64,000 nucleotides of DNA from Sphingobium sp. MI1205 (GCF_001563285.1 NZ_CP005188.1:501501-565500), one strand, 5' to 3'. Shown: positions 8,709-18,408, numbered from the stretch's first letter. Notes: generated from the sequence alone by a model not told the origin. A program made the numbers and translations.

Positions 8709-10919
8709 ATGCGTTCGGCGATTCCGGCTTTGCTTTCCACCACCGCAATTCTCCTTACCACTTCTGTCCACGCGCAATCCGTGCCCGCTGAGGCGGAGGC
8801 CGAAGGACCAATCATCGTCACCGCCGCCCGCAGCATCCTTCCTGTCAACGCGCTGCCCCTGACTATCGATGTGGTCGACAAGGAAACGCTCGACCAGCAG
8901 CTCGCAATTTCTGGTTCAGTGACCGATGCGATCTCGACCCTGACCCCGTCCTTCTCGCCCACCCGCCAGAAGCTCTCCGGCGCGGGCGAGACCCTTCGCG
9001 GCCGCTCCCCGCTCTATGCGATCAACGGCATCCCGCAATCGACCCCGCTGCGCGACGGCGCGCGCGATGGATTCACCATCGACGGCTTTTTCGTCGATCG
9101 GGTCGAACTGATCTACGGCTCGAACGCGCTGCAGGGCATCGGCGGCACCGGCGGCATCGTCAACCAGGTCACGGTCGGCGCGCCCACGAAGGAGGGCCTT
9201 GGCGGCCGGGTGCTATTGCAGGGCACTGCCGACAACAGCTTCCACTCTGACGGCTTCGGCGCGAAGGCCGGTGGCCTGTTCCAGTACAAGGCCGGCGACT
9301 TCGACGCTACGATCGGCGCCACCTATGAAAAGCGCGGCGTATTCTATGACGGACAGGATCGTCGCGTCGGCCTCAACCTGACGCAGGGCGAGACGCAGGA
9401 TTCACGTACGACCAATTTCTTCGCGCGCCTTGGCTATGCCGTCTCCGCTACGGGTCGCATCGACCTGATCGCGAGCCGGTTCGAGCTGAAGGGCGAGGGC
9501 GATTTCGTCGCGGTCGCAGGCAACCGCAACACCGGGCTGCCAACCAGCGCGGTGCAGGGCACCCCTCCCGGCGATCCGGCCGCCAACCGCACCGAAAGCG
9601 TCGCCCTGTCCTACACCGACAGTGATCTTCTGGGCGGCAATTTCGTCAGCCAGTTCTTCTTCAACCGCTCGCGCGACACATTCGGCGGCGAGGTCGCGCC
9701 CATCGCGACGTTCCAGGACCCGGCCATCGCGCCGGTCAACACGCTGTTCGACCAGTCGCAGAACCGCTCCCGCAAGGTCGGCGCGAAATTCAGCTACGAG
9801 CGCGCGATGCCGGGCTTCGAGGCGCTTACCGCCACGCTTGGCTTCGACGCGCTGTGGGACAAGACCGAGCAGCGGTTGATCGCTACTGATCGCGTCTGGG
9901 TGCCGCCTGCCGAGTTTCGCAGCCTCGCCCCCTTCGCTCAGGCCAACCTCAAGCTGTTCGACGGCCTGGTGCGCGTGGCCGGTGGCGCGCGCTGGGAAAA
10001 TGTCCAGATCAAGATCGACGATTATCACACACTCGCGTCGACCACCTTCGTTGCTTGCCCGACCGATCGGCCGCCCACCGCGCCTTGCGGCACATCGACC
10101 TATGGGGGTGTCGCTGTCGCGGGCGGGCAGCCGAAATTCGATGATCTGTTGCTGAACGGCGGCGTCATTATCGAACCGTGGGAAGGCATTCGTGCCTATG
10201 CGAGCTATGCCGAGGGCTATACCGCGCCCGACGTTGGCCGCATCGCCCGGTCGGTTAACATGACGGGCGTCGATATCGACAGCTACCTCGCCATTGAACC
10301 AATCGTGTCGAACAACCGCGAGATTGGCGTGGAAGTGAAGCGCGGGCCCGTCGACGCATCGGCCACCTATTTCTGGTCGTCGAGCGACAAGGGCCAGCTA
10401 CTGGTCCCCGGCCTCGGGCGCAATTTCGACGTGCAACGCCAGCGCATCGAAATCGAGGGCATCGAGGTAAATCTGCGCAGCGAGACACCGATCGACGGGC
10501 TGAAGATTGGCATTGGCTATGCGCATATCGAGGGGCGCTACGACAATAATGCCGACGGAAAGGTGGACACCGATCTCGACGGCGTCAACATCTCGCCCGA
10601 CCGTGTCAATCTGTCTGCCACCTTTAATCGCGGCCCCGTCTCGGCGATCGTGCAAACGCAATATTTCCTGTCGCGCACTTTCCATGCCGATCCGGGCCTG
10701 ACCCAGCCCGACCGGCGCAACAATTTCGGCGGCTATCACGTCACCGACGCCAGCATCCGCTATCAGACCGGCTTTGGCGGGCTGCGGCTGAGCGTGCAGA
10801 ACCTGTTCGACAAATTCTACATCGATTACAGCAGCGACACGCGGCTGCCGAACGACAATCTCGCTTATTTCGCCGGACGGGGACGCACCTTCACGCTGAG
10901 CTGGGACTATGGTTTTTGA
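8709..10919 (+). CDS. TonB-dependent siderophore-type outer-membrane receptor
   Basis: 736-residue outer-membrane receptor: signal peptide (MRSAIPALLSTTAILLTTSV, cleaved after HAQ), a TonB box-like start (GPIIVTAARSI), the plug domain (TLDQQL... GETLRGRSPLYAINGIPQ... VDRVELIYGSNALQGIGGTG) and a 22-strand barrel ending in the expected aromatic residue. I start it at 8709 because the signal peptide begins there and GGGGG lies before it. The next gene, overlapping by four bases, is a PepSY membrane protein that usually reduces or processes imported iron chelates, so a ferric siderophore is the likely cargo. No Fur box was identified by eye. Confidence 0.9.
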   Translation: MRSAIPALLSTTAILLTTSVHAQSVPAEAEAEGPIIVTAARSILPVNALPLTIDVVDKETLDQQLAISGSVTDAISTLTPSFSPTRQKLSGAGETLRGRSPLYAINGIPQSTPLRDGARDGFTIDGFFVDRVELIYGSNALQGIGGTGGIVNQVTVGAPTKEGLGGRVLLQGTADNSFHSDGFGAKAGGLFQYKAGDFDATIGATYEKRGVFYDGQDRRVGLNLTQGETQDSRTTNFFARLGYAVSATGRIDLIASRFELKGEGDFVAVAGNRNTGLPTSAVQGTPPGDPAANRTESVALSYTDSDLLGGNFVSQFFFNRSRDTFGGEVAPIATFQDPAIAPVNTLFDQSQNRSRKVGAKFSYERAMPGFEALTATLGFDALWDKTEQRLIATDRVWVPPAEFRSLAPFAQANLKLFDGLVRVAGGARWENVQIKIDDYHTLASTTFVACPTDRPPTAPCGTSTYGGVAVAGGQPKFDDLLLNGGVIIEPWEGIRAYASYAEGYTAPDVGRIARSVNMTGVDIDSYLAIEPIVSNNREIGVEVKRGPVDASATYFWSSSDKGQLLVPGLGRNFDVQRQRIEIEGIEVNLRSETPIDGLKIGIGYAHIEGRYDNNADGKVDTDLDGVNISPDRVNLSATFNRGPVSAIVQTQYFLSRTFHADPGLTQPDRRNNFGGYHVTDASIRYQTGFGGLRLSVQNLFDKFYIDYSSDTRLPNDNLAYFAGRGRTFTLSWDYGF

Positions 10920-11998
10920 AGACGCTTGACCTCCTGCACCGTTGGATTGGCGGACTGATCGGCCTCGTTCTGGCGGTGCTGGGGTTTTCGGGCGCCTTGC
11001 TGGTGCACAAGGACGCGTGGGTCATTCTGCCGCATGCGTCCGACGCGCAAGTGCAGGAAACAGCCGTCATCGCTGCCACGGTCGAAAGGATCATGGCCGA
11101 TCCTGCCACCCGGCCGGAGATGATCACCTTCGCAGGGCAGAATTTCGGCCTCAACCGGCTGCGCTTCGCGGACGGGTCTGGCGCCTATATCGATCAGTCG
11201 GGCGATCTGGTCACGCGCTGGAGCAGCCAGTGGGAACGACCGGAGCTCTGGCTGTTCGATTTGCATCATCATCTGTTTGCTGGCGACACAGGCGAAACCG
11301 TGATCGGCACCGCCGCGATCGCCGGGCTGTTCTTCGTCATCTCAGGCGTCATCCTGTGGACCCGCACGCGCAAGACGTTCGAGTTCCGCATTCTGCCCAA
11401 GCGTTTGAGCCGACCGGCGATCCTGCGCCATCATCGTGACCTGGGCGTGGTCGCGGCGCCGCTGCTGATGCTGGCGCTGCTGACAGGGTCCATTCTGGTC
11501 TTTCGTCCGATGGCGGCCCTGATCCTGGGACCCGCCGCACCCGCGCAGATCGACGCCAGCCTCAAGCCGCCTTCCCATCCGCACCTTCCGCTGGCGGCAA
11601 GGCATGACTGGCGTGCTCTTATCGTGGAGGCGAGGACGCAATTTCCTGACGCCGAAATACGCAGCCTGTCGCTGCCCCGGCAAGGCAGCGGCCTCATCAC
11701 CCTGCGGATGAAGAGGCCGGACGAATGGCTGCCAAACGGGCGCACAACCTTGTGGTTCGCGGCGGATGATGGTCGCCTGGTAAAGGCCCGGGATGCTTCG
11801 CATCTGCCCCAAACCGTGAAGATCTACAACATGCTCTACCCGCTCCACGCCGCCAAGGTGGGAGGCTTGAGCTATCGGCTGGTGATGACCTTCGCTGGAT
11901 TGGCATTGGGCCTGCTGGGAACTTTATCCGTCTGGTCCTTCTGGTTCGCGAGGAAACGCGCTAGCGGGCGGGTGCCTCAATTGGCCAAGGTGCAATAG
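10916..11998 (+). CDS. PepSY-associated membrane protein, iron-uptake type
   Basis: 360-residue inner-membrane protein with four clear membrane helices: near the N-terminus (WIGGLIGLVLAVLGFSGALL), around residue 125 (GTAAIAGLFFVISGVILW), around 185 (APLLMLALLTGSILVF) and at the C-terminus (TFAGLALGLLGTLSVWSFWF). The periplasmic part between helices carries PepSY-type repeats. Histidines flank the membrane segments (LLHRW, HHHLFAGDTGE, RHHRDLG), as in members proposed to bind heme and reduce ferric chelates. It starts with TTG overlapping the receptor's TGA (TTGA), so the two are coupled and should act together in siderophore-iron uptake. Confidence 0.85.
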   Translation: MKTLDLLHRWIGGLIGLVLAVLGFSGALLVHKDAWVILPHASDAQVQETAVIAATVERIMADPATRPEMITFAGQNFGLNRLRFADGSGAYIDQSGDLVTRWSSQWERPELWLFDLHHHLFAGDTGETVIGTAAIAGLFFVISGVILWTRTRKTFEFRILPKRLSRPAILRHHRDLGVVAAPLLMLALLTGSILVFRPMAALILGPAAPAQIDASLKPPSHPHLPLAARHDWRALIVEARTQFPDAEIRSLSLPRQGSGLITLRMKRPDEWLPNGRTTLWFAADDGRLVKARDASHLPQTVKIYNMLYPLHAAKVGGLSYRLVMTFAGLALGLLGTLSVWSFWFARKRASGRVPQLAKVQ

Positions 11999-12217
11999 TG
12001 AGAGCGCCCGACCGCGTGGAGGACGTAGATTTCGCCTGATACGAGAGCCGCCGAAGCTCGCGCTGGCCAAGATCATGGTATTACGCGGGCTTGTCCAGTG
12101 GGCGACGCGTGTGAACACAAGGATCTGCTCGACATCGGCGAGCGGCAGTCGCGTCACCGGCACGCAATGGTCGGATCCAGCCTTCTTCGGCTTCCATGCC
12201 AGGCGGGATAAAAGCCA

Positions 12218-12313
12218 ATGAAGCAGATCTGCTGCGCAATCTACACCCGCAAGTCGAGCGAAGAGGGGCTGGAGCAGGATTTCAATTCACTCGACGTGCA
12301 GCATGCCGCCTGT
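12218..12313 (+). pseudogene. Serine site-specific recombinase, N-terminal fragment
   Basis: The frame starts MKQICCAIYTRKSSEEGLEQ and goes on DFNSLDVQHAAC. This is the N-terminus of large serine recombinases of the resolvase/invertase superfamily; the serine in TRKSS is the usual nucleophile. After 32 codons the similarity stops abruptly where an inverted IS3 transposase fragment begins. The zinc-ribbon and recombinase domains are absent. It marks a former integrated element. Confidence 0.8.
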
Positions 12314-12485
12314 TCGGCCCCCATCCGCGATCATGCTTTTTTCAGCAGGCGGTTTTCCAGCGTCAGATCGGCCACACATTCCTTCAGGTTCCGGGCTTCG
12401 CGGCGCAGATCCTGTACCTCGCCGGTGGTCGCGGCCCGTGCCGTGTCGCCAGCCAAGCGGCGTTTGCCCGCCTCCATGAAGGGTT
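12314..12485 (-). pseudogene. IS3-family transposase OrfA, C-terminal fragment
   Basis: Read on the minus strand, the sequence encodes FMEAGKRRLAGDTARAAT, then EVQDLRREARNLKECVADLT and LENRLLKKSMIADGG. This is the leucine-zipper tail of IS3-family OrfA proteins. The helix-turn-helix half is missing and no orfB follows, because the fragment runs straight into the serine recombinase remnant. The frame has no internal stop over this length. Confidence 0.75.
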
Positions 12486-12522
12486 AATTTAAAGCCTCAA
12501 ATCTGTGCCATTGGTGCTGACG

Positions 12523-12621
12523 ATGGACAGTCCAGACCTCGGAAAACCCGCAAGCCCGTTTCGCTATTTCAACTCTCCACCCGAGGTCATCCGCTTGGTC
12601 GTGATGATGTACACCCGCTAT
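12523..12621 (+). pseudogene. IS6-family transposase, N-terminal fragment
   Basis: The frame from 12523 encodes KPASPFRYFNSPPEVIRLVV followed by MMYTRY. This is the start of IS6-type transposases (usual form: PFRYFNSSPEVIRLVVMMYVR). The similarity ends there, and the DDE catalytic core is absent. A sister fragment of the same part of an IS6-type gene lies at 28751, and the C-terminal part of one lies at 19231-19419. Confidence 0.75.
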
Positions 12622-12739
12622 TTCCGCTGGCCGACTTTATCGGGGCATCAAAGTTGTAAAACCTTCGAACTGTACCGCCGCGCCACCGCGGCTTATCCAG
12701 TTAGCCTATGATCAGAACGAGGCTGTTGGGAGGATGCTC

Positions 12740-13510
12740 GTGTACGACCTATATTTTCACAAGTCCCCGAACACCTACAAGCCGACGATCCTGCTTGAGG
12801 AGCTTGGCGTGGACTACAAAACGCACCTCGTCCATGTCGGGAAGGGACAGCAATTCTCGCCGGAATTCGTGGCGATCTCGCCCAACAGCAAGGTGCCGGT
12901 ACTGATCGACAATGAGCCTGAGGGAGGCGGGGAATCGATCGTGCTGTTCGAATCCGGCGCGATCCTGTTGTACCTATCCGAAAAGCACGGGCGCTTTCGC
13001 GGCGAAAGCGTGTCGGATCGCGCGCAGGTATTGAAATGGCTGTTCTGGCACTGCGCTTCGCAAAGCCCGATGAATGGGCAATGCGCGCACTTCAATCTGT
13101 TCCGGCCGGAAAACACCTATGCCAAGGAACGCTATCAGCGTGAGGTCCACAGGCTGGCCGGGGTGCTTGACCGGAGGCTTGGCGAGCAGCCTTATGTCGC
13201 GGGAGCAGATTATTCGATAGCCGACATGGCGTGCTATCCTTGGTTCGACCGCGCGCTGGTCGCGACTGGCCTAGGACCGCTGTCGCAATATGCCAATATC
13301 GCGAAATGGTTCGACGAATTGTCCAGGCGTCCCGCCTTGCAGGCGGCATTTGACCGTTTCGAGCGCGAGACGATAGAGCAGACCGACCTGAAGGAATTTG
13401 CCAAGAACATGTTTGGCCATGATGCCGAGGCAGCCCGCTTGTCCGAAGCCAATGCGCGCAAGAATTTCGTACGCATGGGCATGAAACTTAACGATGATGG
13501 TGACAAATGA
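12740..13510 (+). CDS. Nu-class-like glutathione S-transferase (YfcG/YghU type)
   Basis: Cytosolic GST of about 256 residues. The N-terminal thioredoxin fold (YDLYFHKSPNTYKPTILLEE), the cis-Pro region SPNSKVPVLID and the ESGAILLYLSEK motif for the glutathione gamma-Glu match the YfcG/YghU disulfide-bond oxidoreductase group. The C-terminal helical domain (WLFWHCASQSPMNGQ) matches too. I prefer the GTG start at 12740: GGGAGG lies six bases before it but abuts the ATG at 12734, and homologues begin two residues later. It overlaps the Old Yellow Enzyme gene by ATGA. A glutathione-dependent step or thiol protection in the module 1 pathway is likely. Confidence 0.88.
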   Translation: MYDLYFHKSPNTYKPTILLEELGVDYKTHLVHVGKGQQFSPEFVAISPNSKVPVLIDNEPEGGGESIVLFESGAILLYLSEKHGRFRGESVSDRAQVLKWLFWHCASQSPMNGQCAHFNLFRPENTYAKERYQREVHRLAGVLDRRLGEQPYVAGADYSIADMACYPWFDRALVATGLGPLSQYANIAKWFDELSRRPALQAAFDRFERETIEQTDLKEFAKNMFGHDAEAARLSEANARKNFVRMGMKLNDDGDK

Positions 13511-14637
13511 TGACTAACACGTCGCTTTACGCAGCGCTATTTACGCCATTCTCCAGCCCCAATCTCGAGCTTTCCAACCGCATCGTGATGGCGCCTATGA
13601 CGCGGACCTTCTCACCAGGAGGGGTGCCCGGAGAGAATGTCGCCGACTATTACCGCCGCCGCGCCGAAGGCGGAGTCGGTCTGATCATTACAGAGGGAAC
13701 CTGGATCCCGCACCATTCCGCCTCGAACGAAGAGGCAGCGCCGCGCTTCTATGGCGAGGATGCGCTTTCTGGCTGGCGCGAGGTCGTAGCAGCGGTCCAT
13801 GCGGCTGGCGCAAAGATAATGCCGCAGCTCTGGCACACCGGCCTCACGCGCTGTCCTCAGGCCGAGCATATCTATGACGATATTGTGGAGGACCTGACGG
13901 TCAAGTCCAGCCCATCTGGCTATGTCGCCCCCGGCGAGAAGGTCGGGGAGGGCATCGACGAGGCCGAGATCGAGGCGATCATCGCCGCCTATGCGCAAGG
14001 GGCTGCGACTGCCAAGGCCTTGGGATTTGACGGCGTCGAATTGCATGGCGCGCATGGTTACATGATCGACCAGTTCTTCTGGCATGAAACCAACAAGCGC
14101 GATGACGGCTGGGGGGGGAATCTCGCCGCGCGCGCACGATTTGGTGCCGAGATAGTGCGTGCCTGCCGCGAAGCGGTAGGCACGGATTTCTGCATCGTCC
14201 TGCGCTTCTCACAATGGAAGCTGGCCGATTACGACGCCTGTCTGGCCCAGACGCCGGAGGAGCTATCCCGCTTCCTCGAACCGCTGGTCGATGCGGGCGT
14301 CGATATCTTCCATGCTTCGGAGCGCCGGTTCTGGAAGCCGGTATTCGAAGGCAGCGATCTCAATCTTGCTGCGTGGACGAAGAAGCTCACTGGCAAGCCG
14401 GTGATCACCGTGGGATCGGTCGGGCTTGACAAGGAGATGCGCGACTCGATGGCCCCAACGGATACAGGCGTAGCGAATATCGAACAGGCCGCCGAAATGG
14501 TGGCGCGAGGCGAGGTCGACCTCGTTGCGGTTGGGCGGGCGCTGCTTTCCGACCCGGAATGGGCGAACAAGGTCCGCGAGGGTTCAATCGACGCGATCGT
14601 TCCGTTCAACCCGGCGGTCCTGGCTGACCTGACCTGA
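13507..14637 (+). CDS. NADH:flavin oxidoreductase, Old Yellow Enzyme family
   Basis: 376-residue FMN-dependent TIM-barrel ene-reductase. Features include the N-terminal RIVMAPMTR strand with FMN contacts, QLWHTG, the substrate-binding pair in VELHGAHGYMIDQFFWHETN, and the C-terminal phosphate-binding region (ITVGSVG and VDLVAVGRALLSDPEW). There is no Fe-S domain, so it is the single-domain type that reduces activated alkenes or nitro groups with NAD(P)H. It is coupled by a 4-bp overlap to the GST gene. A TonB receptor follows 116 bases later, suggesting it reduces a compound imported by that receptor. The substrate is not identifiable. Confidence 0.9.
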   Translation: MMTNTSLYAALFTPFSSPNLELSNRIVMAPMTRTFSPGGVPGENVADYYRRRAEGGVGLIITEGTWIPHHSASNEEAAPRFYGEDALSGWREVVAAVHAAGAKIMPQLWHTGLTRCPQAEHIYDDIVEDLTVKSSPSGYVAPGEKVGEGIDEAEIEAIIAAYAQGAATAKALGFDGVELHGAHGYMIDQFFWHETNKRDDGWGGNLAARARFGAEIVRACREAVGTDFCIVLRFSQWKLADYDACLAQTPEELSRFLEPLVDAGVDIFHASERRFWKPVFEGSDLNLAAWTKKLTGKPVITVGSVGLDKEMRDSMAPTDTGVANIEQAAEMVARGEVDLVAVGRALLSDPEWANKVREGSIDAIVPFNPAVLADLT

Positions 14638-14753
14638 CCGCAAATTGAACACGAGATACAAAGTGTAAATGGAATGAAATTGCTGACACCCGCTAACTCT
14701 GTGTAGATAAAAAACGGATCTTCAAGATCTGAATATAAAATTGGGAGAGAAAA

Positions 14754-16919
14754 ATGGCTCGCAACTTGATTGCGAAGGCGGGGGTGTTTTTCCTATCTTC
14801 TGCGTGCCTTCCGGTTTTTACGTCAACTGCACATGCGCAGGACGCGGCGGAAGAAGAGAACGTGCGGAGCGGGGGGTTCGACATTATCGTCACCGCCCAA
14901 AAGCGCGAGGAAGCACTGCAGGACGTGCCCATAACGATCCAGGCTTTTACCGCTGAAACCATGCAGGCCAGTGGTGTCTCGGAGGTAATTGACCTGCCCG
15001 CATTGGTGCCGGCGCTGACCATCGGCCGCTCGGCCGGCGGCACTGTTCCCTTCATCCGCGGAGTGGGCTCGACCGACACGGCTGCCGGGCAGGAATCGCC
15101 CGTCTCGACCTATATCGACGGCGTCTACGTGATGAGCATGTGGGCGAACAATGCCGCGCTCAAGAACGTCGAACGCGTCGAGGTGCTCAAGGGGCCGCAG
15201 GGCACATTGTTCGGACGCAACGCCACGGGCGGCCTGATCCACATCATTACGCGCGATCCTGAATTCGACACGTCGGGCTCGCTCTCCCTGAGTGCCGGAG
15301 CCTACGAGACCTACGAGGTAAACGGCTATTTCACGACCGGGCTCACCGAAACGATCGCGGCAGATTTCGCCGGCTATGTTCGGCGCCAGGAAGATGGGTA
15401 TGGCACCAATCTGGTGACCGGCAACGACACCAATTTCAACAATGAGATCACGGCCCGTTCGAAGATCCAGTATCAAGGCGAGCGGACGAAATTCACCCTG
15501 GCGGGGGACTACACCGATATCGAGGACGCGCGTGGCCTGAACCGGACCATCCTGCCCGGCACCATCAGCACGGGCGGAGGAACCTATTCCGGCGACTTCT
15601 ATGATGTGACGCACAATGTCGATTTCAAGCGCACGACTGAATCCGGTGGCGTGTCGCTACAGATCGATCACGAATTCGGATCGGTCGACCTGACCTCGAT
15701 CTCCGCCTATCGCGTCGATGACAGCAATTTCTACTTCGACAACGATATCGGTGCGACGCCTGCGGCGGTCGCCGACATCTATTACAAGAACAAAACCATT
15801 TCTCAGGAACTGCGGCTGGCGTCGGCCAACGCGTCGGGGAACAGCTGGATCACGGGGCTCTATTACTTCCATGCGGATTCCGACATCGACCTGTCGGTCT
15901 TGGCGGGGCCGGCGCTGACGCCAGTCGCCAACATCGTTTCCAATGTCGAGACCAATTCCTATTCGCTGTTTGGCGAATACCGGATCGGGATCGGCAACAA
16001 TGGTCGCCTGACACTAGGCGCGCGCTACACGATCGACGAGCGCACCACGGTCGGAACGGTCGGAGCGATCGTCTTTCCGGGCCAGAAAGAAACCTGGAAG
16101 CAACCGTCCTGGCGCGTCGTTTACGACCATCACATCACCGACGATGCCATGGTCTACGCCAGTTACAATCGCGGGTTCAAAAGCGGCAACTTCAACATCA
16201 TTCCTGCCAACCAGCCGTCCTATGACCCCGAGATCGTGGATGCTTACGAGATCGGAACCAAAATCAGTTCGGCCACGGCACGCTTCAATCTGGCTGCGTT
16301 CTACTATGATTATCGCGATCTTCAGGTCCGCATAATCCAGAACGTTTCGACGATGACGCTCAACGCGGCATCGGCGAATATCTGGGGCATCGAAGGCGAT
16401 TTCGCGATCGAGCTGTTATCCGGTTTCACCGTCTCGGGCGGGGCGGCCTATGTCCATTCCGAATATTCCGATTTCGACAATGCGCCAAATCTGGTTCCGG
16501 CGACGCCGGGTGTCTACTGTCCTGGCGTTACAACCGGCCCGCTGCCATCGGGTGGCAATTGTGTGGTCGCCGTCGATGCATCAGGCAACCAGCTTATTCG
16601 TTCGCCGAAGTTTACCGGCAATATCGGGGTTGATTACAGGATCCCGGTCGGCGAGGGTTCGTTCTCGCTGAACGCCAGATTGTCCTATCGCGGTGGATTT
16701 CCGTGGGAGGTTTCTGGCCGGATCCGCGAAGACGACAGCCTGCTGCTTAATGCGTCGTTGTTCTGGAACGCACCCGGAAATACCTGGCGTCTCGGTTTCA
16801 GGGGCCGAAACATTCTGGCCGACAAATACCAGATCTACGGGGGATCGGTTGAGGCGGGCGATTATCTGTCCGCTGGGGAGCCTTCGACCTATGCCATTGT
16901 GGCCGAGTTCAATTTTTAG
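14754..16919 (+). CDS. TonB-dependent receptor of catabolic module 1
   Basis: 721-residue outer-membrane receptor with a signal peptide (MARNLIAKAGVFFLSSACLP, ending THAQD), a TonB-box region (GGFDIIVTAQKREE), the plug (ALQDVPITIQAFTAETMQ... PFIRGVGSTDTAAGQESPVS... RVEVLKGPQGTLFGRNATGG) and a barrel ending in EFNF. This is the FecA-type layout common in sphingomonads for import of aromatic or other bulky compounds, without an N-terminal signalling domain. GGGAGAG lies just upstream of the ATG. It sits between the GST-OYE pair and an NTF2-like/SDR pair on the same strand, so it most likely brings in the substrate of those enzymes. Confidence 0.93.
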   Translation: MARNLIAKAGVFFLSSACLPVFTSTAHAQDAAEEENVRSGGFDIIVTAQKREEALQDVPITIQAFTAETMQASGVSEVIDLPALVPALTIGRSAGGTVPFIRGVGSTDTAAGQESPVSTYIDGVYVMSMWANNAALKNVERVEVLKGPQGTLFGRNATGGLIHIITRDPEFDTSGSLSLSAGAYETYEVNGYFTTGLTETIAADFAGYVRRQEDGYGTNLVTGNDTNFNNEITARSKIQYQGERTKFTLAGDYTDIEDARGLNRTILPGTISTGGGTYSGDFYDVTHNVDFKRTTESGGVSLQIDHEFGSVDLTSISAYRVDDSNFYFDNDIGATPAAVADIYYKNKTISQELRLASANASGNSWITGLYYFHADSDIDLSVLAGPALTPVANIVSNVETNSYSLFGEYRIGIGNNGRLTLGARYTIDERTTVGTVGAIVFPGQKETWKQPSWRVVYDHHITDDAMVYASYNRGFKSGNFNIIPANQPSYDPEIVDAYEIGTKISSATARFNLAAFYYDYRDLQVRIIQNVSTMTLNAASANIWGIEGDFAIELLSGFTVSGGAAYVHSEYSDFDNAPNLVPATPGVYCPGVTTGPLPSGGNCVVAVDASGNQLIRSPKFTGNIGVDYRIPVGEGSFSLNARLSYRGGFPWEVSGRIREDDSLLLNASLFWNAPGNTWRLGFRGRNILADKYQIYGGSVEAGDYLSAGEPSTYAIVAEFNF

Positions 16920-16952
16920 GACCTTTGAGAGGATGGAAAGGGAGGCAATTCC

Positions 16953-17462
16953 ATGACCGTTGATGTCGCGGCCAATCTCGCGATCGAACATGAAATCCGC
17001 ACCGTTCTGTTCCGCTATTGCCGGTCGATGGACCGGATCGACGCGGAACTGGGTTACTCGGTATGGCATGACGATGGCACCGCCGATTATGGCGCGCTTT
17101 TCAAGGGTACGGGGCGCGGATTCGTCGACTGGGTATGCGAGTTTCATCGTGGCCTCGACGCCACCTCGCACCAGCTTTCCAACATCCTGGTCAATCCGGT
17201 CAGTGCCGATGAGGCGTATTCGGAAACCTATGTCACCGTCGCTTTGCTTGGTGCGACAGATAACGAGAACACCCTCACCACGGGGCGCGGTCGTTATCTC
17301 GACCGCTGGACGCGGAGAGACGGCCGCCTGGCGCTCGCCCACCGGGATTATATTCACGATTTCGCGATCACACAGAAGATCGACGAACCGATGATGGGCT
17401 GGGGCACGCGATCGACCGCCGACCCCTCCTACTCACTGCTCGGCGCGATCGGCGCTGTCTAA
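16953..17462 (+). CDS. NTF2-like (SnoaL-type) protein
   Basis: 169-residue cytosolic protein of the NTF2/SnoaL-like fold. The start (ANLAIEHEIRTVLFRYCRSM, then DRIDAELGYSVWHDDGTADY) is typical of SnoaL_4 proteins near steroid and aromatic dehydratase genes. The central strands (YSETYVTVALLG and RYLDRWTRRDGRLALAHRDY) complete the cone-shaped sheet. A strong GGGAGG site precedes it, and the SDR gene follows after only 23 bases, so they share an operon. Family members act as small isomerases, dehydratases or hydroxylase subunits; which applies here is unknown. Confidence 0.8.
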   Translation: MTVDVAANLAIEHEIRTVLFRYCRSMDRIDAELGYSVWHDDGTADYGALFKGTGRGFVDWVCEFHRGLDATSHQLSNILVNPVSADEAYSETYVTVALLGATDNENTLTTGRGRYLDRWTRRDGRLALAHRDYIHDFAITQKIDEPMMGWGTRSTADPSYSLLGAIGAV

Positions 17463-17485
17463 CCTGCGACTTGGAGACTGAGCAT

Positions 17486-18283
17486 ATGGACGTTAAGAAG
17501 TACGGGCCGTGGGCCGTTGTGGCGGGTGGATCGGACGGGATCGGGGCGGCGTTCGTGCGGGAATTGGCCAAGCATGGCATCAACGTCATGCCAATCGCGC
17601 GTAACCGGAATACGCTGGACGCGCTGCGCGACGATGTTGCCGAAGCTTATCCGGATGTTGAGATCGTTCCCCTGGTCGCCGACCTGGCCGACATGGGAGC
17701 GGTGGATCAAATCGCTGAGGCGACCGGCGACCGCGAGGTGGGCATGCTGATCTACAATGTCGGCTCGGAGCCCAATTATGGCGATTTCCTGGATCACGAC
17801 CGTGATTTCGTGACGGGCAGGATGAACCGAAACTTCACTGTCAAGGCGCTCATCACCCATCACTTTGCCACCCTTATGCGCGCTCGCGGCAGCGGCGGGG
17901 TGATCCTGATGGGATCGATGTCGGGCTATTTCGGCAATCCCGGCTTTTCGCTCTATTCGGCAAGCAAAGCCTTCACCCGCTATCTGTCGGAGGGGTTGTG
18001 GGGTGAATTTCGGGAGTATGGGATCGATCTGCTGTGCCCGGTCGTGGGGCCGGCATCCACGCCGACCATGCTGAATGCCTATGGTGAGCTGGACAATGCG
18101 AGCGATCCCGCCGACATCGCGCGTCAGGCGCTCGAACAGATCGGCAATGGGCCTGTCTGGGTGGAGCCCGCCATTGAAGAGCAGATCGGCGCCATGGACC
18201 GCATGGCTCCAGCCGAACGGGTTCAGCTGTCCGCGAAGTGGGCCCGCGAGTTCGTGACCGAGGGGACCAAGCCGTCGCTCTGA
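17486..18283 (+). CDS. Short-chain dehydrogenase/reductase
   Basis: 265-residue SDR of the 17-beta-HSD12/ketoacyl-reductase-like branch. The nucleotide-binding loop is VAGGSDGIGAAF (TGxxxGxG variant with Ala-Gly-Gly). Other marks are NVG in place of NAG, the catalytic serine in LMGSMSGYF, and the YSASK motif supplying Tyr and Lys. The ATG at 17486 is preferred over an upstream TTG because GGAG lies nine bases before it. It is expected to oxidise an alcohol or reduce a ketone with NAD(P). It ends module 1 and converges with a TetR gene. Confidence 0.9.
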   Translation: MDVKKYGPWAVVAGGSDGIGAAFVRELAKHGINVMPIARNRNTLDALRDDVAEAYPDVEIVPLVADLADMGAVDQIAEATGDREVGMLIYNVGSEPNYGDFLDHDRDFVTGRMNRNFTVKALITHHFATLMRARGSGGVILMGSMSGYFGNPGFSLYSASKAFTRYLSEGLWGEFREYGIDLLCPVVGPASTPTMLNAYGELDNASDPADIARQALEQIGNGPVWVEPAIEEQIGAMDRMAPAERVQLSAKWAREFVTEGTKPSL

Positions 18284-18408
18284 CTTCAGGTTATCGGTTT
18301 GGCAGATCGTCGATGGCCTGAGGCAGGCTGACAGAGCATGATATCTGGCAGGTCTTGACCGCGTGGACAAATTCCGTGCGGTCCGATCTGTGTGGCGTCC
18401 GGGGCGCG

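Larger units (their letters stand above)
11999..12733. other. Insertion-sequence graveyard between iron genes and catabolic module 1
   Basis: 735 bases with no intact gene. From left to right: about 220 bases of unassigned DNA, the first 32 codons of a serine recombinase, an inverted IS3 orfA tail, the first codons of an IS6-type transposase, then about 110 bases of spacer before the GST gene. The three fragments are listed separately. Confidence 0.7.
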
